DNA of 7,278 nt from Bdellovibrionales bacterium. Its GTDB lineage: Bacteria > Bdellovibrionota_G > JALEGL01 > JAGRAY01. The position numbers and the translations under genes are program-made. Below, in pieces: positions 1-5,774 of the stretch (position 1 is its first letter; every line of letters begins with the position of its first letter). The notes under the pieces are model-generated. The model ran no database searches and had not been told where the DNA came from. It saw only the letters and a list, made by a program, of their open reading frames with translations. The stretch covers positions 1 to 7,278 of the forward strand of contig JAGRAY010000086.1 in the NCBI GenBank assembly GCA_020434375.1, in the 5' to 3' direction.

Positions 1-2
1 AA

Positions 3-686
3 TGGCTTGAAAGAGAAACTCCCCATAAAAGGGACGCTCTTGAGAATGCCTCTATGCATTTCGATAAAGATGATAAACTTACGGTCAATACTTTAGAAGC
101 CATTTATGGTCAGGAAAGTAGTTTTGGAAAAAATAGACGAAAACGCTACATCGATGGCGCTGCGGGCGATTTCCAGCTAGAGAAGAAAACAGCAAAACGA
201 ATGGGATTAACAATCTCTAGTAAAAATGATCCTCGTTTTGATATTGATGATGCCTCCGCAGCTGCTGCAAAATATTTGAAGACTTTAGACAGTAGTTTTA
301 GCAAATCCACCACGCTATCAAAAAATCTAAATACAATTCCTGTTTCAAACGCGTCTAAAAGAGTCAGATTTGCAATTGCCGCCTACAATGCCGGAGAAGG
401 GCGAATTGCAAAAGCCCAGAAAATTACTAAAGAGTCTGGTGGCGATCCAAATAACTGGGATGAAGTAAAAGAAAACTTAGAGGCCGCTGGTGCCTCAGCG
501 GAAAAAGCTAAAGAAATTCGAGAATATGTTGAAAAAGTAACCGCTTACGAAAAAGAATTTTCAAAGAAATCTAAAGCCAATAAACGAGCTAAACATAAAA
601 AGGCCAAAAAAATAAAGAGGGCTCCCGAAGGGGGGCATTGGGTGACAATTAAGGGGAGACACATTTTCATTGAAGATAAACGCTAA
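3..686 (+). CDS. Lytic transglycosylase (SLT fold) with basic linker and C-terminal WVTI..HIFI motif; 5' end outside window
   Basis: Likely peptidoglycan-cleaving lytic transglycosylase. Numbering from the first in-frame Met (base 54), the SLT hallmarks appear in order: catalytic-type ESSFG (E21), GAAGDFQL with TAKRMG (residues 36-52, the family's GxxGxxQxxxxTA region) and AAYNAGEGRI (about 107-116, the family's YNAG motif). A Lys/Arg-rich linker (about 169-189) leads to GGHWVTIKGRHIFI, a tail I associate with phage-like and cell-wall-acting proteins. The frame is open upstream of base 54 to the window edge (17 more codons) and base 54 has no good ribosome binding site, so I treat the gene as 5'-truncated. 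Any signal peptide or other N-terminal domain would lie outside. The stop overlaps the next gene by 17 bp, suggesting co-translation. The enzyme family is fairly sure; whether its role is phage, secretion-related or housekeeping is unknown. Confidence 0.82.
   Translation, partial: WLERETPHKRDALENASMHFDKDDKLTVNTLEAIYGQESSFGKNRRKRYIDGAAGDFQLEKKTAKRMGLTISSKNDPRFDIDDASAAAAKYLKTLDSSFSKSTTLSKNLNTIPVSNASKRVRFAIAAYNAGEGRIAKAQKITKESGGDPNNWDEVKENLEAAGASAEKAKEIREYVEKVTAYEKEFSKKSKANKRAKHKKAKKIKRAPEGGHWVTIKGRHIFIEDKR
651..658 (+). promoter_or_regulatory. Ribosome binding site AAGGGGAG for the TTG-started exported protein
   Basis: AAGGGGAG lies inside the end of the transglycosylase gene, 11 bases before TTG at 670. 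No ATG or GTG occurs nearby in that frame, and the TTG gives a clean signal peptide, so this site decides the start. Confidence 0.6.
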
Positions 687-1140
687 ACTAGCCTTACTTT
701 TATTTGTCTCAATTGGGAGTTCTACTTTTGCAAGTGAACCTTCACTTTGTGTTGGCCGCCCTATATCTACAAATAAAAAAAATCTTAACTGTTTAAAAAA
801 TCACATTGAGAATAAGTCGATTAAAGATAATTTTAAAAGACTTGTGGATCGCAGAAAAGACTGCATCGCATGTAGCGAAGAGTTCTCAGGTGAAAGGAAT
901 TTTTCACCGCTATTTGATCTTCACTTTTTAACACTGAAGATGGAACGAAGCCCTTTTGGTGGCCATTTCTCGTATGTTATGTTTAAGGAAAGTCCAACGC
1001 GTATCTATCGTATATGGGTTTATGAAATTGACACTGGCACTTTGAGAATTCGGGAAATTGAAGCTATTAAACCAGATGCTAAAATGACAAAAATTCTAAC
1101 GGCCCTGAAAACATCTGAATATAAGCAGTTTTGGTTCTAG
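670..1140 (+). CDS. Small exported four-cysteine protein, unknown family
   Basis: I do not recognise the family. The 156-residue product starts at TTG and has a typical Sec signal peptide: a Lys-containing N-terminus, a hydrophobic core (about residues 6-15) and a likely cleavage after SSTFA (residue 21). The mature part has four cysteines (C27, C41, C65 and C68, the last two as a CxxC), consistent with two disulfides in the periplasm, followed by a segment rich in aromatic and beta-prone residues that ends in FWF. No lipobox Cys is seen near the cleavage site. It overlaps the transglycosylase gene by 17 bp and is probably translated from the same mRNA. A role linked to that enzyme, such as partner, inhibitor or immunity protein, is only inference from position. 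Confidence 0.75.
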   Translation: MKINAKLALLLFVSIGSSTFASEPSLCVGRPISTNKKNLNCLKNHIENKSIKDNFKRLVDRRKDCIACSEEFSGERNFSPLFDLHFLTLKMERSPFGGHFSYVMFKESPTRIYRIWVYEIDTGTLRIREIEAIKPDAKMTKILTALKTSEYKQFWF

Positions 1141-1207
1141 AGCGTATTTAAATTTCAATATGTCTACTCATATTTGGTGTCATTCAGGGTGAACTTTAGA
1201 GATGTCA

Positions 1208-1693
1208 TCACTTTGGTTTAATGCTATTTGATAAAAGCCAATCGATCACTTCCCTTTTTACCCTTTCATTATGATATCGAAACCACTTGGCCTGCTCTGC
1301 CGGATACTCATACAGCACATTCTTAAACAGCCTGAAGGCGCCTTGCCCATCAAGCGCTATTTGGAGTTTTTCACGAAGTTCATCGGATTCAACGTCGTTG
1401 GCAAAATCGTCCATGAATCGATAGGCATCGTGGCTTTCAATTCGTGGTATATGCAAGTAGCGTCCTTCTTCGTCGGAGCTGATCCGTTTGGCATCTTCAA
1501 CTTGGTCCTTCTGCCACTCAGGTAAGCCGTCTATTCCCTCTTGAACATTTTCATCGACTAAATTTTGGACGTCAGCCATCACAAATAATATTTCACCAGT
1601 CTCTTGGTCCAGATAATGAAAATGGTCATAATCCGCAGAGTTATTTTCCATGATGTCAACCAACTCATCTATGTCTACTTTTAGCTCTTTCAA
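1208..1693 (-). CDS. UPF0158 family protein
   Basis: Small acidic cytoplasmic protein of 161 residues, recognised as UPF0158 by its conserved blocks: YLDQETGEI (about 27-35), YLHIPRIESHDAYRFMDDF (about 79-97), ALDGQGAFRLFKNVL (about 113-127) and a C-terminal IDWL. The length suits the family, whose biochemical function is unknown. Start choice: an ATG at 1699 directly abuts the AAGGAG box with no spacer, while the TTG at 1693 sits six bases from it, so I prefer TTG; this adds or removes only two residues. It follows the DUF6880 gene by about 50 bp on the same strand and is likely co-transcribed. There is no signal peptide or membrane segment. Confidence 0.85.
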   Translation of the reverse strand: MKELKVDIDELVDIMENNSADYDHFHYLDQETGEILFVMADVQNLVDENVQEGIDGLPEWQKDQVEDAKRISSDEEGRYLHIPRIESHDAYRFMDDFANDVESDELREKLQIALDGQGAFRLFKNVLYEYPAEQAKWFRYHNERVKREVIDWLLSNSIKPK

Positions 1694-1699
1694 TTCCAT

Positions 1700-1705
1700 C
1701 TCCTT
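1700..1705 (-). promoter_or_regulatory. Ribosome binding site AAGGAG of the UPF0158 gene
   Basis: On the minus strand AAGGAG is followed at once by ATGGAATTG. The zero spacing to ATG and six-base spacing to TTG favour the TTG start. Confidence 0.6.
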
Positions 1706-1746
1706 AGCTTAGCTTCTCTTCTCTTTGGTGACGGTCGGCGAGACAT

Positions 1747-3093
1747 TTATTCTGAATATCGACTCCAAAATCCTGACTTCCTGGCATGTGCCTGTTTGAG
1801 AGATTGGAAATATTGGCTATGAGTCGGAAAGGTCGACCAATCGGTGATATTCTTATTCAGGCGTTCAAGCTTGCGGAGATAGTCCACACCATGATGGTAG
1901 ATCTTCGACTTGGCTCGTCTGAGAATTGAATCTAACAAGGCCCTGTAAATCAAACTCGCTACAAGATGCTTTTCATTCTCCTCCATCACCCTAGCCAATG
2001 GGAGTAATGAATAATATCGGTCCCCATCCAACGATGCCGCATGCCTTAAAACGTAGTTTTCAGTCTCATCATAGGCTTCGCAGTAGGTGAGAAATTCGGC
2101 GTGTGATGGATTCCATTTTCTATTTGCTGTGATGTCCTTTATGGCGGCAGAGCAGTGCTTTTCTCTTTTGTCTTGTCCCACGACTGTCAAAAGTTCTTCA
2201 AGGGTAGACTTGGAGTAATGATCTTTAAAATCTTTTTCCAAACTCGCGATCAGTTGATCTATCTTGCCAGTGGACTTAAATAGCTGCTTCTGCAAGTTGT
2301 TTTTTTCATAAGAGGAAAATGAGTCATTTTCAGGGACCTGGTTCAATATCTCCTGGGCTTTATTTAAATCACCCGCCAAAAAATAAACCTCTGCGATTTC
2401 CACCAGGAACTTGCCGTTAATATTTTCGCCAAGCCTCTTGCGGGTCAATTTTTCAAATAAAGGTGCATCTTTCATCTGTTTTGCAAGATGAGGAAGCTTC
2501 CAATCCGAAGCATTTGATTCCGATGAACCTTTTTTTGAATCATTTTTCAACAGTTCAAACATTTTCCTGAGTTCTGTTGGATTCAAGTACCGATGAGCCT
2601 CATCTATAAGACAATCCCTTACTCCATATCCGTCATTTCGAATTAAATCTATTATGGAATTCAATAACTCAGTTTTATCCGGTATTTTCTTGGCAAATTG
2701 AACGAAGAGCTCCAAGGCATCATATCTAAAGACATCGCCTACAGACCCACTGGAGTCATCGACCATATTAAAAATAGGTTCATCTGTTTTGTAAAATTCA
2801 AAGAGGAGTTGAATGCCCTCCTTAGGGTTGGATGCTCCAACTTTAATATCTTCAATCAAATCTGAAATTTCGCGCGCAAAAGAAGACGAGTGCTTCCAAG
2901 GGACATACCTTCGACCATCACTTTTATAATATTTTAATTTTTCCTTAAATAACTTTACGTTTTGAGTTTGGCTGGATATGGCTCGATGAACTTTGTTGTT
3001 TGCTGATTCACTATCACTTGCTATTTCTATAAGAAGGTCCGCAAGGGTGCCAGCCCCCAATGCAATCAGCTTGTCTTTTTGTGAAAGGCCCAC
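1747..3093 (-). CDS. DUF6880 family protein
   Basis: Cytoplasmic, helix-rich protein of 448 residues. The N-terminal LIALGAGTLADLLIEIA, the DDSSGSVGDVF block (about 112-122) and the C-terminal RKSGFW (about 438-443) match what I recall of DUF6880, a family without an assigned function. The segment at about 229-251 (FLVEIAEVYFLAGDLNKAQEIL) looks like a TPR-type helical hairpin, so protein-protein contact is a reasonable guess. The frame stays open upstream to a TTG at 3141, but that extension has no ribosome site and does not look like the family. The GTG at 3093 has AGGAG 11 bases upstream and gives the expected N-terminus. It lies 112 bp after the endonuclease stop on the same strand, so it may be read through from the restriction-modification operon. 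Whether it takes part in defence is unknown. Confidence 0.75.
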   Translation of the reverse strand: MGLSQKDKLIALGAGTLADLLIEIASDSESANNKVHRAISSQTQNVKLFKEKLKYYKSDGRRYVPWKHSSSFAREISDLIEDIKVGASNPKEGIQLLFEFYKTDEPIFNMVDDSSGSVGDVFRYDALELFVQFAKKIPDKTELLNSIIDLIRNDGYGVRDCLIDEAHRYLNPTELRKMFELLKNDSKKGSSESNASDWKLPHLAKQMKDAPLFEKLTRKRLGENINGKFLVEIAEVYFLAGDLNKAQEILNQVPENDSFSSYEKNNLQKQLFKSTGKIDQLIASLEKDFKDHYSKSTLEELLTVVGQDKREKHCSAAIKDITANRKWNPSHAEFLTYCEAYDETENYVLRHAASLDGDRYYSLLPLARVMEENEKHLVASLIYRALLDSILRRAKSKIYHHGVDYLRKLERLNKNITDWSTFPTHSQYFQSLKQAHARKSGFWSRYSE

Positions 3094-3104
3094 TATTAAA
3101 TAAT

Positions 3105-3109
3105 CTCCT
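3105..3109 (-). promoter_or_regulatory. Ribosome binding site AGGAG deciding the GTG start of the DUF6880 gene
   Basis: AGGAG lies 11 bases before GTG (3093-3091). It overlaps the TAG stop of the small ORF upstream, which would allow translational coupling if that ORF is real. Confidence 0.55.
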
Positions 3110-3209
3110 AAATTTTTTCTGCAAAGGCTAAAACATAGCAAAGAATGTGAGGTTTTTCAGATGTTTTGCCATTAGATTTTTCGCCCTTTAAATCGCTTAT
3201 GTTTTTCAT
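3108..3209 (-). CDS. Possible 33-codon small ORF between endonuclease and DUF6880 gene
   Basis: The ATG overlaps the endonuclease stop as ATGA, the classic arrangement for coupled translation. The ORF begins MKNISDLKGEKSNGKT, ends LAFAEKI, and its TAG stop falls in the AGGAG of the next gene. I recognise no family, and no separate strong ribosome site is visible. It could be a real small protein, a coupling leader peptide that passes ribosomes on to DUF6880, the remnant of a longer gene, or chance. The stop-start overlap on one side and stop/ribosome-site overlap on the other are the only support. Confidence 0.3.
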   Translation of the reverse strand: MKNISDLKGEKSNGKTSEKPHILCYVLAFAEKI

Positions 3210-4108
3210 GGTGATGCCCAATCGTGAACGGATATTAAATGATCTTTAGTGTGCTCATGAAGTAGTGGCTGGAGTTTTCTCTCAAGAATAGAAATAAATT
3301 CACTGACATCACCAATTGCGGGGTTTGCGATACTCTTAAAAACATCTTCCCAAGACGTGTATACTTTTTCATATAATGTTAGTTCATATTTAGTTTTGGA
3401 TTTATTTTCCTTTAGTTCGTACACCAGCCAACAGATGTCAGCTTTATCCATATCAACACGATTAATCTCAGGTAATGTGTTGAAAAATGGCCTATCGACA
3501 ACAATGGCCATTTTCTTTCCCCAAGCTTTAAGTATTTGTCCCTTATATATAAGCTGAGGTGCCAAACGTTTTCTAGATGAAGAAAGAAAATCTGGGCGAG
3601 GATAAAATTTTTCTTTAGACCAGTCCATTCTCGCTCGCTTCTTTGGGTCCTCCATATAGTATTCAAATGGATTGCGTATGTTCCCAGACACATAAACTGA
3701 CTGTATTTCTACAGCACCAAAATCAAGAACTTTTCCTGATGAATTATGTTTAGCAATAACTAGATCAATATTACCTGCAGACGCTCCGGTTTTTTCTTTC
3801 AATCTAACTTCTTTAAGGGCAGTACATCCCTTACTACTTCCAAAGAAAAAATCAGCTGCATCTTCGGCAATTTTCCATCCCTCACGAAAGCGAATAGGAC
3901 AAATACACACTACATCACCGTTGCTATACATACTGCAAACACCGAGAGGGGCATCTTTCTTATCTTTTGTGCATCGGGGAACATTGTTGTGATGCATGCA
4001 AAGCTCTTCGTCACGGCTCTTTTTTGCTTTTGCACTGAAGTCAGTTGTTTTGTAACCAAAGACTTCAGCTAGAGGATGATTCGGATGAGATTTTTTTAAC
4101 TTAGCCAT
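3206..4108 (-). CDS. NotI-family type II restriction endonuclease
   Basis: Predicted to cut unmodified DNA at a specific palindromic site. Two regions match the NotI family. The first is an N-terminal Cys-rich region (C37, C46, C58, C68, C70, with PLGVCS and CPIRFREGW), which in NotI forms a unique four-cysteine iron site next to the DNA-binding surface. The second is a PD-(D/E)XK active site of the NotI variant type, D115 in GNIDLVIA followed by E134 and Q136 in VEIQ. IAEDAADFFFG (80-90) between them is also typical. At 300 residues it is shorter than my recollection of NotI (about 380) but keeps all the key residues, so it is probably active. The ATG overlaps the methyltransferase stop by 13 bp, so the two are translated together. 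The recognition site cannot be read from sequence; see the methyltransferase for why it should differ from GCGGCCGC. Confidence 0.88.
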   Translation of the reverse strand: MAKLKKSHPNHPLAEVFGYKTTDFSAKAKKSRDEELCMHHNNVPRCTKDKKDAPLGVCSMYSNGDVVCICPIRFREGWKIAEDAADFFFGSSKGCTALKEVRLKEKTGASAGNIDLVIAKHNSSGKVLDFGAVEIQSVYVSGNIRNPFEYYMEDPKKRARMDWSKEKFYPRPDFLSSSRKRLAPQLIYKGQILKAWGKKMAIVVDRPFFNTLPEINRVDMDKADICWLVYELKENKSKTKYELTLYEKVYTSWEDVFKSIANPAIGDVSEFISILERKLQPLLHEHTKDHLISVHDWASP

Positions 4109-4971
4109 TTGAGATCTTTCCCAATAACCAATTCTGTCATCTTGGCGTGGTGGGTATTTTTCATCGGAATGAGTTGTGTTTGAAATTTATTCTTTTGGGC
4201 AAGTTGCTTTAACTCCTCCGAATCATCGTAAGTAAATATGAAATCGCCTTTAGCTTTTTTAAAGGTAGAAAATAATTTTTCATGATCAAGTTCATGGTGA
4301 CTGTACAGTCGTCTTCCAGCTCTTTTGCCAGCAGCGGTATAAGGTGGGTCGACAAAATAGACTGTTTGCTTATCATCCAGAAATTCTTCTATGGCTTCAA
4401 ATGCATCACCTTGCTTGAACTCAAGTTTTGATCTTATTGTCCCAATACTCATTATTCTTTTAGCCAAAGTTTCCGGATACCAGCGAGAAGAAATACCTCG
4501 CCCATTTTCCCCATTTTTGATCAATCCGGAGCCAGGCGCCATGATGCCACCATGACTCACTCTATTTCTCAAAATAGTTTGAAATGCTCTTTCGTCAGTG
4601 GATCGAGGTTTTTTCTCAAGAGTTCTCTTTGCATTTTCAAGGGTCATTTCAAAATTGAGTATTTTCTTAGCGAGCTTTTCATAATCTCCGTAAACTAAGA
4701 TTTTCCAAACAGCCGCTACTTCTTCATCCAGTTCAACGAGTAAAACTTTTTTAGCTAGGTTATCGAAGGCTGCTGTAAGACCAACTATCCCGCCTCCTGC
4801 AAATGGTTCAACCAATAGCTCTGGTGCCCGAGATTTGGACATAAGCCATCTTCGCAAAGTAGGGACGAACCAAGTCTTGCCACCAGGATACCTAAAGGGA
4901 CTTCTCTGGGGCACTGAAGCTACATTTACGATTTTGTTTGTTTCTTTGTTTCTAAATAACTCAAGTTGCAT
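4096..4971 (-). CDS. DNA adenine-N6 methyltransferase, D12 class (modification enzyme of the R-M system)
   Basis: Transfers a methyl group from S-adenosylmethionine to adenine N6 in the host's copies of the restriction site. Motifs are in the alpha (Dam/D12) order: motif X PFRYPGGK (25-32), SAM-binding motif I EPFAGGG (55-61), acidic ELDEE (80-84), a target-recognition stretch in the middle with NRVSHGGI and SRWYPETL, and catalytic motif IV DPPY (208-211). All are intact in the 291-residue product, a normal length. I chose the ATG at 4971 because AAGGAG lies six bases upstream; a longer TTG start at 4986 would place that ribosome site inside the gene. The start overlaps the HTH gene by 11 bp and the stop overlaps the endonuclease by 13 bp. 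Putting the methyltransferase before the endonuclease lets protection build up first. Confidence 0.93.
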   Translation of the reverse strand: MQLELFRNKETNKIVNVASVPQRSPFRYPGGKTWFVPTLRRWLMSKSRAPELLVEPFAGGGIVGLTAAFDNLAKKVLLVELDEEVAAVWKILVYGDYEKLAKKILNFEMTLENAKRTLEKKPRSTDERAFQTILRNRVSHGGIMAPGSGLIKNGENGRGISSRWYPETLAKRIMSIGTIRSKLEFKQGDAFEAIEEFLDDKQTVYFVDPPYTAAGKRAGRRLYSHHELDHEKLFSTFKKAKGDFIFTYDDSEELKQLAQKNKFQTQLIPMKNTHHAKMTELVIGKDLKWLS

Positions 4972-5191
4972 CTGCAGCTCCTTCAACTAAAGGACTGCTA
5001 TCACCAGTGGTTTCAGCGGCTTCGCCTGCCTTAACCCACTGGTCAACTTCGGACACCTGAAACTTCCACTGTCTGCCTACTTTATGAGCTGGCATCTTCC
5101 GACGTTCGAGCCAACGATAGATCGACTCCTTTGAAACACCTAAATGTTCTGCGATTTCATCAACTGACAACCATCGCTCTTGCATATTCAT
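4961..5191 (-). CDS. Small excisionase/MerR-like helix-turn-helix protein, probable R-M regulator
   Basis: A 76-residue DNA-binding protein with a single HTH_17 (excisionase-type) domain at about 6-54: WLSVDEIAEHLGVSKESIYRWLERRKMP is the HTH and KVGRQWKFQVSEVDQWV the following wing and helix. The short tail is Ala/Glu/Asp-rich and probably disordered. The start at 5191 has AGGGGG eight bases upstream; an in-frame extension to 5242 would run across the likely promoter, so I reject it. It is the first gene of the HTH-methyltransferase-endonuclease operon and overlaps the methyltransferase by 11 bp. Classic controller proteins of such systems are XRE-type; this fold differs, but its place suggests a similar control job. 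An alternative is a recombination-directionality factor, but no integrase is present in the window. Confidence 0.85.
   Translation of the reverse strand: MNMQERWLSVDEIAEHLGVSKESIYRWLERRKMPAHKVGRQWKFQVSEVDQWVKAGEAAETTGDSSPLVEGAADAT
4978..4983 (-). promoter_or_regulatory. Ribosome binding site AAGGAG of the methyltransferase
   Basis: Lies within the end of the HTH gene, six bases from ATG 4971, and supports the shorter methyltransferase start. Confidence 0.7.
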
Positions 5192-5199
5192 AAAGTAAG

Positions 5200-5205
5200 C
5201 CCCCT
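5200..5205 (-). promoter_or_regulatory. Ribosome binding site AGGGGG of the HTH gene
   Basis: Eight bases upstream of ATG 5191, which is followed by a second ATG two codons on. Confidence 0.6.
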
Positions 5206-5216
5206 GGATGGATGAC

Positions 5217-5229
5217 TCATTATTAATGA
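5217..5229. promoter_or_regulatory. Palindrome over the -10 box, candidate operator
   Basis: TCATTATTAATGA is a perfect 6-1-6 inverted repeat covering the proposed -10 box. On the minus strand AGTCAT also occurs twice, 14 bases start to start, around the same site. A dimeric repressor or the HTH protein itself could bind here. The AT-rich composition makes chance palindromes easier, so confidence is modest. Confidence 0.4.
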
Positions 5230-5247
5230 CTATTAGAAACAAGTAAA
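5219..5247 (-). promoter_or_regulatory. Candidate sigma70-type promoter of the R-M operon
   Basis: On the minus strand, TTTACT (-35, 5242-5247; four of six consensus bases) is followed after 17 bases by AATAAT (-10, 5219-5224; five of six). Transcription would start near 5212, leaving a leader of about 20 bases before the HTH start. The surrounding DNA is AT-rich and non-coding. Identified by eye only. Confidence 0.5.
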
Positions 5248-5391
5248 TACAAATTATGACGAAAATGTATGCCCGAATTTATGCGACGAGCCATTAAGCA
5301 ATCTGGTGTTCCAACGATCCTTGGACGCTGGCATGGCCCGCTTATGGTTTACGCTAAATTCTTGAGAAGACTTACTAAGATAGACGGAATT

Positions 5392-5774
5392 TTATTTTTT
5401 TTGAGAAGCAAAAGCCAAAATATGTCCGTCATGGTCCATAACATATCCGGCTTGATCTCCCCAGCCCCGCTCCTGTATTGGACTTAATTCAATAGCCCAA
5501 ACTCTTTCGCTCTCTCAAAATATGATTCTGGTGATGCCACTCTCATATAGAGTTCTACACGGGGAACTCCTGAAGCCTTTTTGGGATCAGGCATCTTGTC
5601 TCCGAGGAGCCCTTTAATTCCTGTCTCTGGCATTAAACCAAGAACGTGTTTTTCAGAAAGCTGAAACTCTGTCATTCCTGGTACATTGAGCGTTGGATTT
5701 AGTTCAAGGATGAGGGAATAAAAATCGGTACTCTTCTTTTGATCAGCTACATACAGAATTGTATGGACGATCAT
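5392..5774 (-). pseudogene. VOC (glyoxalase/bleomycin-resistance fold) protein, broken by a one-base frameshift
   Basis: The intact first 93 codons (MIVHTILYVADQKKSTDFYS..., with VELYMRV and a FERAKEFG end) match a small VOC-fold protein, but this frame stops at 5484 after only 96 residues. In the next frame the missing C-terminus continues directly: AIELSPIQERGWGDQAGYVM then DHDGHILAFAS, ending at TAA 5392. Adding one G to the GGG at 5496-5498 (minus strand) joins the two into a normal-length protein of about 126 residues. VOC proteins are metal-dependent enzymes or binding proteins with varied substrates, and the substrate here cannot be told. The ATG overlaps the helicase stop by four bases (ATGA), so the two form one transcript. 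A sequencing or assembly error in the G run is an equally good explanation. Confidence 0.8.

Noticed and set aside
1141..1207. Possible bidirectional terminator between converging genes
   Set aside because: Only weak AT-rich or four-base stems (AATATG/CATATT, TTCA/TGAA) and no clear U-tract; too poor to call.
1271..1525. Plus-strand ORF of 84 codons
   Set aside because: Lies fully opposite the UPF0158 gene, which has strong family motifs; a shadow frame.
3094..3141. TTG start at 3141 for the DUF6880 protein
   Set aside because: No ribosome site, and the extra 16 residues do not fit the family N-terminus; GTG 3093 has AGGAG upstream.
3357..3693. Two ORFs inside the endonuclease gene, one on each strand
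   Set aside because: Both overlap well-conserved endonuclease coding sequence in other frames and show no recognisable motifs.
5192..5242. Longer N-terminus of the HTH protein starting at 5242
   Set aside because: It would place the coding start over the -10 region and palindrome, has no ribosome site, and adds residues not expected for the family.
5269..5487. Plus-strand ORF of 72 codons starting MPEFMRRAIKQ
   Set aside because: Its second half lies opposite the clearly coding C-terminus of the VOC gene, it has no good ribosome site, and I recognise no family. The first half is unexplained non-coding DNA.
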